DNA of 50,095 nucleotides, from contig JANYKA010000244.1 in assembly GCA_025358315.1 (NCBI GenBank), forward strand, positions 1-50,095, read 5' to 3'. Each line of letters begins with the position of its first letter. Positions within the stretch are counted from its first letter, which is position 1. The notes under the pieces were generated by a model. The model saw nothing but the letters and a program-made list of their open reading frames with translations, was not told where the DNA came from and did not search any database. The translations under genes and the position numbers were made by a program. Shown in pieces: positions 30,758 through 41,249 of the stretch. This DNA comes from Gemmatimonadota bacterium. GTDB lineage: Bacteria > Gemmatimonadota > Gemmatimonadetes > Gemmatimonadales > Gemmatimonadaceae.

Positions 30758-30823
30758 GGCAGTGCGCAGCGCTGTACACTGCACCCTCGCGCTGGCAGTG
30801 CGCAGCGCTGTACGCTGCACCCT
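30758..30823. repeat. Two 30-bp direct repeats, period 36 bp, each with an imperfect dyad
   Basis: GGCAGTGCGCAGCGCTGTAC(A/G)CTGCACCCT at 30758-30787 and 30794-30823, one mismatch. Confidence 0.85.
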
Positions 30824-30840
30824 GCCCGCCCACTGCCGTA

Positions 30841-32502
<1,662 letters not shown>

Positions 32503-32522
32503 TTAGCGGTGTTGAGCGGCGC

Positions 32523-32831
32523 TTAGCTGATGACGGCGAGGATGTCCGACTCGCGCAGAATCAGCACCGGCTCGTTGTCGATCGTGACTTCGGTGCCACT
32601 GTATTTGCCGTAGAGAATCTTGTCGCCGACCTTCACTTCCATCGGCACGCGCTTGCCCTCGTCGAATCGGCCCGGTCCAACCGAAACGACCTCACCCTGC
32701 TGCGGTTTTTCCTTCGCTGTGTCCGGGATGTAGAGTCCACCGCGCATCTGCTCGGTGTCCTCCAGCGGCCTGACGACGACGCGGTCGGCCAACGGCGCGA
32801 CCTTCGACGCGGTAGCGGCTTTTGCTGCCAT
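32523..32831 (-). CDS. groES: Co-chaperonin GroES
   Basis: [42 protein letters not shown]. Confidence 0.98.
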   Translation of the reverse strand: MAAKAATASKVAPLADRVVVRPLEDTEQMRGGLYIPDTAKEKPQQGEVVSVGPGRFDEGKRVPMEVKVGDKILYGKYSGTEVTIDNEPVLILRESDILAVIS

Positions 32832-32879
32832 GATGAACTGTTCTCCTTTCGAGGTTCAAAAAGACGAATAACTGAGCTG

Positions 32880-32906
32880 TTAGCACTCGTCTCGCGTGAG
32901 TGCTAA
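32880..32906 (-). promoter_or_regulatory. CIRCE operator (HrcA binding site)
   Basis: TTAGCACTC-N9-GAGTGCTAA, exact match to CIRCE consensus, upstream of groES. Confidence 0.98.
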
Positions 32907-32915
32907 CAGAACCTA

Positions 32916-32944
32916 AGCATAAACGGTGTGGCGCCTGCGATCAA
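32916..32944 (-). promoter_or_regulatory. groESL promoter
   Basis: Minus strand TTGATC (32939-32944), 17 nt, TATGCT (32916-32921); CIRCE lies just downstream; -35 overlaps the coaX stop codon. Confidence 0.7.
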
Positions 32945-33711
32945 CTCAGCAGGTCGTACGCCATTGCTGTGCCGAGGAGGGTCAGATCGGGGTCGATCTT
33001 GTCGAACTCCCGGCAAATATCCTTGAACGTGCTCGCAAGTCCTCCAGTGGCAACGACTAGCGGCTTTGCCTTGCGCGGCCAATCGGCCTTAATGCGCCGC
33101 ACGAGCCCGTCGATCGACTCCGCCGAGCCGAGCACGACACCCGAACGAATGCACTCGTCGGTGCGGCGGCCGATCACGCTCTTGGGCGCGACAATCTCGG
33201 TGGCCGCAAGCTTCGATGTCTTCCGGAAAAGCGACTCCGCCGACATCAGAACGCCCGGCGCAATCACCCCTCCGAAGAACACACCGTCGGCGCTGATGCA
33301 ATCGAACGTCGTCGCAGTGCCGAGATCGACCACGATGCAGTCGCGCTTATAGATGCGGCTCGCCGCGAGCGTGTTGATGATGCGGTCGGCGCCCACGGTG
33401 AGCGGCTCGTCGACATCCAGGGTGATCGGAAGACGCGAGCGGCCGTCGATGATCACGGCGGCCTTTCCCGTGAGTCGCTCGCATGCTTCGGCCAGCGGCG
33501 CGGTGACCGCCGGCACCACGGATCCAATCGCGCTTCCCTTCACCGCCGAGCGTTTGACGCCGGCGGAATCGAGCAGCGAGAGGAGCAGCAGGAAAGCTTC
33601 GTCCGGCGTGCGGCTTCCGTCGGTCGTCACGCGCCAGCGTTCCTTCACGCGAAGCCCGGCGCAGAGCCCGATGGTGGTCTCCGAGTTTCCAACGTCGAAC
33701 GCGAGTATCAT
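32941..33711 (-). CDS. coaX: Type III pantothenate kinase
   Basis: MILAFDVGNSETTIGL, GADRIINTLAA, IVVDLGTATTFDCI, GGVIAPGV. Confidence 0.95.
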   Translation of the reverse strand: MILAFDVGNSETTIGLCAGLRVKERWRVTTDGSRTPDEAFLLLLSLLDSAGVKRSAVKGSAIGSVVPAVTAPLAEACERLTGKAAVIIDGRSRLPITLDVDEPLTVGADRIINTLAASRIYKRDCIVVDLGTATTFDCISADGVFFGGVIAPGVLMSAESLFRKTSKLAATEIVAPKSVIGRRTDECIRSGVVLGSAESIDGLVRRIKADWPRKAKPLVVATGGLASTFKDICREFDKIDPDLTLLGTAMAYDLLS

Positions 33712-33737
33712 TTTTCCGTTTCGCACGCTGCCTCCAC

Positions 33738-34478
33738 TCATGTGGCGAACTCGAGAGAGCCCGCGCGGAAATGCGATATGCCGTGCTCGCCGGTGATGAT
33801 CAGGGCGCCGTCGTTTGTGATGCCGTTCACCACTCCAACCGCGGGCTTCAGACAGCGCCGGTCGCGCGCGAAATCGCGACGTTCGAACTCGGCGAGCTCG
33901 GCCGCCGTAAGCGGTCCTCGCGCGGCGGCCGCGGCGCGCAACGCCGGAACGAGCGCGAGCACGAGCACGCTGCGATGCGTGCCGGGAAGGAGACTGGCCG
34001 CCGCCGCGAACTCGGGCGGCGACGTGATATTCACTCCGATTCCGACCGCAACCCAGTCCGCTTTCTGCTCGCGCCAGCGCGCCTCGACGAGAACGCCGGC
34101 GAGTTTTTTCCCGCCGGTGAACAGATCGTTCGGCCACTTGATCTGCACCGGCGCTCCGGTGAACAGCTCGAGCACCGGCGCGGCGTGCAGGCCGAGGCGA
34201 AGCGAGAGGACATCGAGCCCCGATGCGGTACCGGGACGTTCGAGCAGCGTCATCCAGAGTCCGCGATTCTGTTCGGATTCCCAGCGCTTGCCGACGCGGC
34301 CGCGACCCGCCGTTTGTTCGTCGGCAATGATGATCGTGCCGCCGGGCGCGCCCTCGGCGCCGAGTCGATGTGCTTCATCCATCGTGGACTCGACCCGCGG
34401 CATCAGCACGACGCGCGGCACCGAGAGTGCCGCTGCCAGCGCGTCGGCGTCCATGCCGTCGATCATGTGGTTCGTCAT
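33738..34478 (-). CDS. birA: Biotin--[acetyl-CoA-carboxylase] ligase (no N-terminal HTH)
   Basis: DEQTAGRGRVGKRWESEQNRGLWMTLLERP, KWPNDLFTGGKKLAGVLVEA, GIGVNI. Confidence 0.93.
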   Translation of the reverse strand: MTNHMIDGMDADALAAALSVPRVVLMPRVESTMDEAHRLGAEGAPGGTIIIADEQTAGRGRVGKRWESEQNRGLWMTLLERPGTASGLDVLSLRLGLHAAPVLELFTGAPVQIKWPNDLFTGGKKLAGVLVEARWREQKADWVAVGIGVNITSPPEFAAAASLLPGTHRSVLVLALVPALRAAAAARGPLTAAELAEFERRDFARDRRCLKPAVGVVNGITNDGALIITGEHGISHFRAGSLEFAT

Positions 34479-34485
34479 GCGCGGG

Positions 34486-35304
34486 TCAAGAATGCGCTCG
34501 GTAGGCGATGAGCGCGAGCACCGCTGCGCCGAGCGCGAACCGGTAGAGCGCGAACACGCCGAACCCGCGCGTCTTCACGAAGCGCATGAGTACCGTGATG
34601 GCGAGCAGGCTGCTGAGCGCGGCGGTGACCACCGCGACGGCGAGCGGCAGCGTCACACCGCCCTGCGCGAGCGCTTTCGGCACTTTAAGAATTGCAGCGG
34701 CGGCGATGATCGGCATCGACATCATGAAACTGAACGTCGCCGCGCTCGCGCGATCGAATCCGAGCGCGCGGCCCGCGGTGATGGTGGCACCGGAGCGTGA
34801 GACGCCGGGAATCAGCGCGAACGCTTGCGCGCATCCAATGAGGATCGCGTCGCGAGTGGTGAGGCCGTCGAGTGTGCGATCGCGCCGCGAGCGCGCGTCA
34901 ACGATCCAGAGCACCGCGCCCATCACGATGAGCGCTGCCGCGATGAGAGCGGGCTCGCGAAACGCATGCTCTGCTTTCTTCTCGAGCAGCAGACCCGCGA
35001 GTCCGCCCGGAATGGTGGCGATGACCAGGAGGATCACGCGACGCTGTTCGACCGTCTCGATGCGCCGGCTGGTGACGATCGAGAGCGCCGCGCGCACGAG
35101 CGCAATCCACTCCGCGCGAAAGTACCAGAGCAGCGCGCCGAGCGAGCCCACGTGCAGCGCGACGTCGAACGCGAGGCCCGGCTCCGGCCAGCCGAATGCC
35201 CACGGCGCGAGCGCGAGATGCGCGGAGCTCGAAATGGGCAGGAACTCCGCGAGCCCCTGCAGCGCGCCGAGCACGAACGCCTGAAACACGGAGAGTTCGT
35301 TCAT
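34486..35304 (-). CDS. uppP: Undecaprenyl-diphosphate phosphatase
   Basis: QGLAEFLPISSSAHLAL, PGVSRSGATITAGRALGFDRASAATFSFMMSMPIIAAA. Confidence 0.96.
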   Translation of the reverse strand: MNELSVFQAFVLGALQGLAEFLPISSSAHLALAPWAFGWPEPGLAFDVALHVGSLGALLWYFRAEWIALVRAALSIVTSRRIETVEQRRVILLVIATIPGGLAGLLLEKKAEHAFREPALIAAALIVMGAVLWIVDARSRRDRTLDGLTTRDAILIGCAQAFALIPGVSRSGATITAGRALGFDRASAATFSFMMSMPIIAAAAILKVPKALAQGGVTLPLAVAVVTAALSSLLAITVLMRFVKTRGFGVFALYRFALGAAVLALIAYRAHS

Positions 35305-35310
35305 CGCGGC

Positions 35311-36444
35311 CTACCGTTTTGGAAGCGAACGCATGTAAAGCGACTCATACTGCGCGACGATTTGGCCGGAAGAAAAACGGGCGCGCGCGTCAGCCGCAGC
35401 GGCGGCGCTCATGGCGCTCCAGCGCTTGGGATCTTTCAGCAGCGCGATGCCGAATTGCGCGAGGCCGTCGATATCACCAACCGGACGGAGCGCGCCGGTC
35501 ACGCCGTCCTTCACGACTTCGGTGATGCCGCCGACATCGTAGCCGAGCGCAGGCGCGCCGCACGCGAGCGCCTCGAGCGCGCTCAGGCCGAACGATTCGC
35601 GATCCGTTGGAAGCAGGAAGAGGTCGGCGGACGCGAGGAGCGGCGCGACCGCGTCGATGCGTCCGAGGAAGTGCACGTCGTGCTGCACGCCGAGGGCGCG
35701 CGCTTCTTCTTCGGCGGAGAGGCGGTCGGGGCCGTCGCCAACCATCACGAGCACGCTCGGCACTTCCTGGCGCACCTTCGCGAAGATGCGCACGACGTCG
35801 AGCACGCGCTTTACCGGGCGGAAGTTGGAGATGTGCATCAGGATCTTCTTGTCCTCGCCCATCTGCCGCCGAAGCGCCGGCTCGTGCGCCGCGCGATTGT
35901 AGACAGCGGGATCGACGAAGTTCGGAATCACCTCGACGTCGCACGCGGTGCAGCCGAACGCGCGGACCGTCTCTTCCTTGAGAAACTGCGAGACCGCCGT
36001 GATGCGATCGGACTTTTCGATCGAGAACTTGGTGATCGCATGGAACGAGTGGTCCTGCCCGACGATCGTGATGTCGGTGCCGTGCAGCGTGGTGATCACC
36101 GTGATGTCGCGCCCTTCCTTGCGCAGCATTTCCTTCGCGATCCACGCGCTTGTCGCGTGCGGAATCGCGTAGTGCACGTGGAGAAGGTCGAGCCCCTCGT
36201 TGATGACCACTTCGTGCATGCGCACGGCGAGCGCGAGGTCGTAGGGCGGGTACTGAAAGAGCGGATAGCGGCCCACATCGACTTCGTGGAAATACACGCG
36301 CGGCAGAAACACCGGCAGCCGGAACGGCAGCTGGTACGTGATGAAGTGCACCTCGTGCCCACGCTCCGCGAGCGCGATGCCCAGCTCGGTCGCGACGGCG
36401 CCGGAGCCGCCGTACGTCGGGTAACAGGTAATGCCGATCTTCAC
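35311..36444 (-). CDS. bshA: N-acetyl-alpha-D-glucosaminyl L-malate synthase
   Basis: VKIGITCYPTYGGSGAVATELGIALAERGHEVHFI, LHVHYAIPHATSAWIAKEML, LPTDRESFGLSALEALACG; GTG start inferred. Confidence 0.9.
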   Translation of the reverse strand: MKIGITCYPTYGGSGAVATELGIALAERGHEVHFITYQLPFRLPVFLPRVYFHEVDVGRYPLFQYPPYDLALAVRMHEVVINEGLDLLHVHYAIPHATSAWIAKEMLRKEGRDITVITTLHGTDITIVGQDHSFHAITKFSIEKSDRITAVSQFLKEETVRAFGCTACDVEVIPNFVDPAVYNRAAHEPALRRQMGEDKKILMHISNFRPVKRVLDVVRIFAKVRQEVPSVLVMVGDGPDRLSAEEEARALGVQHDVHFLGRIDAVAPLLASADLFLLPTDRESFGLSALEALACGAPALGYDVGGITEVVKDGVTGALRPVGDIDGLAQFGIALLKDPKRWSAMSAAAAADARARFSSGQIVAQYESLYMRSLPKR

Positions 36445-37370
36445 TCGGACTTTCCTCCGCGCCACCACTGTTCGACGATCGCGTCGCACTTGGGATCGTG
36501 CGGGTCTACACGGGTCACCCGCGCATCGCCTATTTGATGGCGAAACCAGGTCCGCTGCCGCTTCGCGTATTGCCGGGTCGCGATAAGTATAGTATCGCGA
36601 GCCGCGGCGTAGTCGACCTCGCCGTGTATCAGCTGGCGCACCGCATCGTAGCCGCAGGCCTGCCACGCTGGCGCATCGGCGGCGATACGCCCTTCCAGCG
36701 CGCGCACTTCCTCCGGCCAGCCGCCGGCGAGCATCGCGTCGAGTCGCGATTCGATCTGTTCGTGCAACTTTGCTCCGGGATCAACCACGAGCCAGCGGGC
36801 GCGAATGTCCTGCACCGCCGGACCATCCGCGTGAAAGTCGCTCAAGCGACGCCCGGTGAGCAGCGCGACTTCGGCGGCGCGCAGCAGCTGTGTGCGGCCG
36901 AGGTGCGCGCGCGGCGGGTCGAGCGTCTTCACCCAGCGCCGAAGCTCGGCGGTCTCGACGAGAGCGAGTTCAGCGGCGAGCGACGTGCGCCGGCCGCTTT
37001 CGAGCGCGGGCGACGCGCCGAGCGGCGCGGTGAGCGCGCGCAGATAGAATCCCGTGCCGCCTACGGCGAGCGTTCGCGCAGCGCCGGCGCTGTCGATCCA
37101 GCCCGCCGCATCGCTCGCGAATCGCGCCGCGGACCAGCGCTCGAGCGGATCCGCGACGTCGATTCCAAAATGCGGCACGCGCGCGCGGTCTTCATGCGTC
37201 GGCTTGGCGGTGCCGATGTCGAATCCCCGGTAAAGCTGCCGGGAGTCGGCGCTAAGGATTGAGAGCCCGTGCTTCGCGGCAAGCTGCATCGCGATGGCGG
37301 ACTTTCCCGCGGCCGTGGGGCCGCAGATGACGCGCAGCTCAGCGCCGTCCGAATCGACGCTCAAGTTCAT
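36441..37370 (-). CDS. miaA: tRNA dimethylallyltransferase
   Basis: VICGPTAAGKSAIAMQLA, SADSRQLYRGFDIGTAKP, ATRQYAKRQRTWFRHQ. Confidence 0.95.
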   Translation of the reverse strand: MNLSVDSDGAELRVICGPTAAGKSAIAMQLAAKHGLSILSADSRQLYRGFDIGTAKPTHEDRARVPHFGIDVADPLERWSAARFASDAAGWIDSAGAARTLAVGGTGFYLRALTAPLGASPALESGRRTSLAAELALVETAELRRWVKTLDPPRAHLGRTQLLRAAEVALLTGRRLSDFHADGPAVQDIRARWLVVDPGAKLHEQIESRLDAMLAGGWPEEVRALEGRIAADAPAWQACGYDAVRQLIHGEVDYAAARDTILIATRQYAKRQRTWFRHQIGDARVTRVDPHDPKCDAIVEQWWRGGKSE

Positions 37371-39105
37371 CCCAGCTGACCTGTACGATCGTGCTCCGGC
37401 CGTGCACGTCGTGCGCGGGGAGCGTCGTGCGAGCGAGCGCGACGTACAGCGCGCGCATCTCGGCGGGGGCGAGCGTGTCACCGGCCTTCACCGCCGCCTT
37501 GCACGCGACCGTTGCCGCGAGCCGTTCGTGTTTCGCGAGCCCGCTGCCGAAGCGATCACCCGAAAGGGTCGCCAGTGTGTCGCGCAGACAGCGCTCGGCG
37601 TCGAATCTCGGATGCGGCATCGGCACGCTGTTCACCAGCAGCGTGTGGCCGCCGAATCCTTCCACTTCGAAACCAAGGAGCGCAAAGAGCGCGCGGTTTT
37701 CCTCAAAGGCTTCGGCCTCGGCGGGCGCGAGGTGAAGCGTCATCGGAAAGAGAAGCCGCTGCGACGGCGCGTTGCCGCCGTCGAGCGTGCGCATGAACTG
37801 TTCGTACAGCACGCGCTCGTGAGCGGAGTGCTGATCGATCAGCACGATTGCATCGTCACGCTCGAAGAGGAGCCACGTGTTGCGCAGCTGCAGGAGCGGC
37901 GGAACATGGATGTCGCCGGAAGCCGGAAGCCGGACGCCTGAAGTCGAATTGGCGGCGCCGGTGCCTCCGGCTTCCGCGCTTCCGGCCTCAGGCGCCGTGA
38001 ACAGCGGCGTCTCGGGAAGAGGCGCAGAACTCAGCGCCGTCACGTCCATCGTCGCGCCGGATTCAAACACGGGCGCAGCGAACGATCGCTGCGCGAAACC
38101 GAAGGCGGCCGCGCTTTCCTCGGTGCCGAGCGCGCGGCGCACGGCTCGCTCGACGGCGCGCTCGGTGTTCCAGCGATCGCGAAAACGCACCTCGGCCTTG
38201 GCGGGATGGACGTTCACATCCACGTCGCCAGCGGGAACTTCGACAGAAAGAAAAAGCGACGGCCGGATGCCCGCGGGAATGGTTGAGCGGTAGGCTGCTT
38301 CAGCTGCACGGACCATTCCGGTGTCGCGCACCGCGCGGCCGTTCACCGTGAGCAGCAGCCGCCGGCTGGACAGACCGACATCGGCGGGACGCTGCACGAG
38401 ACCGCTCACACGAATCGGGCCGCTCACATCGTCGACGCTGACGAGCGCGTCGGCGGCGTCGACGCCCCAGAGCGCGGCGACACGCTCGCGAAGCGAACCC
38501 GCGGGCGGCAGCGTGAGTGATTCGCGGCCGTCGTGCGTCACCGAGATGCGCACGTCCGGGCGCGCGAGCGCCATCGCGGTAATCACGTCGGTGATCGCGC
38601 GCCATTCGCTGCGCGAGCCGCGCAGGAATTTCTGGCGCGCCGGCGTGTTGTAGAAAAGCTCGTTGACAGTCACCGACGTGCCGCGCCTGCGGGCTGAGTC
38701 GCCGACGCTCTCGAGCGCGCCGCCGGCGACGCGCACGCGCGTGCCTGCGCCATCGCCGGTTGCGGTTTCGATTTCGAGACGCGACACCGAGCCGATCGCC
38801 GGCAGCGCTTCACCCCGGAAGCCAAAACTCGCTACGCCGACGAGATCACTCGCGACACGAATCTTGGATGTGGCGTGGCGCTCCACCGCGAGGGTCGCGT
38901 CCTCGCGCGCCATGCCGCTGCCGTCGTCGCTCACGCGAATCGAGGCCCGTCCGCCTTCGAGCACGGCGATGTCCACGCTCGTGGCGCCGGCATCAAACGC
39001 ATTCTCGACGAGTTCCTTGACCACCGATGCCGGCCGCTCGACGACTTCGCCGGCGGCGATCTGGTCGGCGACGGCGGCCGGCAGAATCGCGACGACGCGA
39101 TTCAT
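37339..39105 (-). CDS. mutL: DNA mismatch repair protein MutL
   Basis: AAGEVVERPASVVKELVENAFDAGAT, DDGSGM, GFRGEALPAIGSVS, DQHSAHERVLYEQF. Confidence 0.97.
   Translation of the reverse strand: MNRVVAILPAAVADQIAAGEVVERPASVVKELVENAFDAGATSVDIAVLEGGRASIRVSDDGSGMAREDATLAVERHATSKIRVASDLVGVASFGFRGEALPAIGSVSRLEIETATGDGAGTRVRVAGGALESVGDSARRRGTSVTVNELFYNTPARQKFLRGSRSEWRAITDVITAMALARPDVRISVTHDGRESLTLPPAGSLRERVAALWGVDAADALVSVDDVSGPIRVSGLVQRPADVGLSSRRLLLTVNGRAVRDTGMVRAAEAAYRSTIPAGIRPSLFLSVEVPAGDVDVNVHPAKAEVRFRDRWNTERAVERAVRRALGTEESAAAFGFAQRSFAAPVFESGATMDVTALSSAPLPETPLFTAPEAGSAEAGGTGAANSTSGVRLPASGDIHVPPLLQLRNTWLLFERDDAIVLIDQHSAHERVLYEQFMRTLDGGNAPSQRLLFPMTLHLAPAEAEAFEENRALFALLGFEVEGFGGHTLLVNSVPMPHPRFDAERCLRDTLATLSGDRFGSGLAKHERLAATVACKAAVKAGDTLAPAEMRALYVALARTTLPAHDVHGRSTIVQVSWDELERRFGRR
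37915..37986. repeat. Imperfect inverted repeat in the mutL linker coding region
   Basis: GCCGGAAGCCGGAAGCCGGA (37915-37934) pairs with TCCGGCTTCCGCGCTTCCGGC (37966-37986) with one bulge. Confidence 0.75.
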
Positions 39106-41234
39106 TTGCCGAGGGGTGCGAGTCGTTCCGATGCGATCCAGCCGTCGCGATCGCCATCGAGCGCGATGCGCGTCCACACGCCCTGCCGCTGAACCACGCG
39201 CGCCACTTCGCCAGCAAGCGGAACCGCGCCGCCCTCTGCGCCGAGTGCCGGAAGCGCGCGCAGCGGACCGGGATCGGTGACGACGACAAGGTTGCGTCCT
39301 TCGAGCCGGTCTTCAAAGAGCCGTGCGCCGACCGCGGCGGAGCCCGCAACGACGAGTGTTATCACGGTGAGGCGGAGCGCGGGGCGGCGGCGCCAGCGCA
39401 GCCGCGCGACGGCGAGCCAGCCAGCGACCCACAGCAGAAGCGCGAGCGCAGATGGAGCGCGCGGCGGGAGTGGCGGCACACGCGCGACGCCGATGTCCTG
39501 CGGCGCCCGCACTCGCGCGAGGCGGTCGCGCAGATCGTCGGCCAGCGGATCGAGTCGCAGCGCGCGCTGCCATCCCACCACCGCGCCGGCGGTGTCGCCG
39601 GCGGCAAAAGATGCCGTGCCGGCGTTCGCCCAGCTCGCCGCGATGCGCGGAGCAGCGCGCGCCGCATCCTCGAACAGGCGCGCTGCGGGCAGGTAGTCTG
39701 CGCCCGCGTATGCGGCGATTCCACGCGCGAATGGTTCCCGCGCGCGTTCGATATCCCGTGCAAAAACGATCGCGGCCGCGCCGAGCAGCGCGACAACTGC
39801 GACAAGCGCGACGAGCGCGATCGTGCCGGCGGCGGTGGGCGACGGCGCGCGTTTCCGCGCAGGCCGCGAGCGGCGCGCCTCGGATTCGATTCGCGCGAGC
39901 AGCGCGTGTGCGCTTGTGGCGAGCGCCGCGCCGTCTTGTGACGCGGGGCCGAACGCCGCTGCGTCGAGCGCTTCGAGCACCGACTCGGTCGCGGCCGCTG
40001 TTTCGTCTGTCACGCCCTCGAGACGCAGCGCGCGCGCCCACGCGCCGGGCTGGGTGAGATCCACGGCATCGAGACCGGTGCGTCGCTGCACGCCATCGAG
40101 AAACGCGGCGCGCACATCGGCGGCGGCAACGCCTGCCGCCGCCGGAGCGGCCATCGCGCGCAGTCGCGCCGCTGGAGTTGTTGGCGCGCGAACGCGGCGC
40201 GGCCGCCTTGCGATCCACGCGAGCAACGCTGGGAACGGCGAGAGGATCAGCAGCCATCGAACGAGCGCGAGATCGCCCAGCGGGAGCGGCGCTTCGTCGC
40301 CGAGCGCGGGACGCAGCTGCATCGCGCGTTCAGGCGGTGGAGCAACAACCGGCGTGGAATCTGCGGCGATCACCGCCCCCGCCGCGACTTTCACCGTGAA
40401 CGCTTCGGTGGCGCTCTCTTCGTAGCGCTTCGAATACGGGTTGAAGAACGCGAACCGAACCGGCGGCACACGCTGCGCGCCGCTCGTGCGCGGCGTGACG
40501 AGCCAGTCGAATTCCTTGCTGCCGCGCAGCGCAGACGGCGTCGAATCGATTTTCACCCGCTCGTTCGCCGCGACGATGCTCGCCCACGGAATAGCCAGCG
40601 CGGGGCGCGCGAGCAGCGCGACGTTTCCGGTTCCCTCGATGCGCAGCGTGAGCACGATCGGATCACCGGCGCGATCGCGCACAGAATCGACGCGCGCGGT
40701 CGCGTGCCACACGCCGACGGCGCCCGCCCAACTGAGAGGGCGGCCGGAAGCCGGAGCGTCTATTGCCACCAGGGTCACTTGCTCGGATCGAAGCGAGAAC
40801 GATTCCTCGCGGCTGAAAAAACTTTGTCCCTGCGGCAGCGTGTAGGAGAGACGCGCCGGGTTGATCGAGTATCGCCCGGGCGTCAGCGGAAACAGCGCCC
40901 GCCGGAACACATGCACCTCGTACGACCGGCCGTCCCTGTTCACTTGCAGCGAGCCGCCGGGATCCGGCAGATCGTACGCGAGCATCGCGCGTGATTCCGG
41001 CGGAATGAATTCAGGATTCCGTCGCAGGCGGCCGCGAATGTCTTGATCGAGAAATACGCCCAGCTGGTACGTCGCCTGCTGGCCCACATAAACGGTTTCC
41101 GGAACGACGAGCGCGTGAAAATCCACGCCGCCGTTTCGTTCGAGGCGCGGGCGCGTGACGACTTCCGGCAGCGGACGCTGCGCGGGGGCGGCCGCCGCCT
41201 GAAAAAACATGAGCAACGGGAGGAAGGTCACCAT
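39102..41234 (-). CDS. BatD-like protein with C-terminal TPR-like and SH3b-like regions
   Basis: N-terminal YVGQQATYQLGVFLDQDIRGRLRRNPEF (BatD type), TM segments, FARGIAAYAGADYLPAARLFEDAARAAP (TPR-like), C-terminal SH3b-like tail. Confidence 0.8.
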   Translation of the reverse strand: MVTFLPLLMFFQAAAAPAQRPLPEVVTRPRLERNGGVDFHALVVPETVYVGQQATYQLGVFLDQDIRGRLRRNPEFIPPESRAMLAYDLPDPGGSLQVNRDGRSYEVHVFRRALFPLTPGRYSINPARLSYTLPQGQSFFSREESFSLRSEQVTLVAIDAPASGRPLSWAGAVGVWHATARVDSVRDRAGDPIVLTLRIEGTGNVALLARPALAIPWASIVAANERVKIDSTPSALRGSKEFDWLVTPRTSGAQRVPPVRFAFFNPYSKRYEESATEAFTVKVAAGAVIAADSTPVVAPPPERAMQLRPALGDEAPLPLGDLALVRWLLILSPFPALLAWIARRPRRVRAPTTPAARLRAMAAPAAAGVAAADVRAAFLDGVQRRTGLDAVDLTQPGAWARALRLEGVTDETAAATESVLEALDAAAFGPASQDGAALATSAHALLARIESEARRSRPARKRAPSPTAAGTIALVALVAVVALLGAAAIVFARDIERAREPFARGIAAYAGADYLPAARLFEDAARAAPRIAASWANAGTASFAAGDTAGAVVGWQRALRLDPLADDLRDRLARVRAPQDIGVARVPPLPPRAPSALALLLWVAGWLAVARLRWRRRPALRLTVITLVVAGSAAVGARLFEDRLEGRNLVVVTDPGPLRALPALGAEGGAVPLAGEVARVVQRQGVWTRIALDGDRDGWIASERLAPLGK

Positions 41235-41249
41235 GGCGTTACCAGGGGG

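Noticed and set aside
30758-30823. Possible CRISPR or IS end
   Set aside because: Only two copies with a 6-bp gap, no unique spacer-length sequence, no transposase nearby.
34825-36537. 570-aa plus-strand ORF
   Set aside because: Antisense to uppP and bshA; Arg/Glu/His-rich composition, no recognisable motif, explained by GC-biased codon usage.
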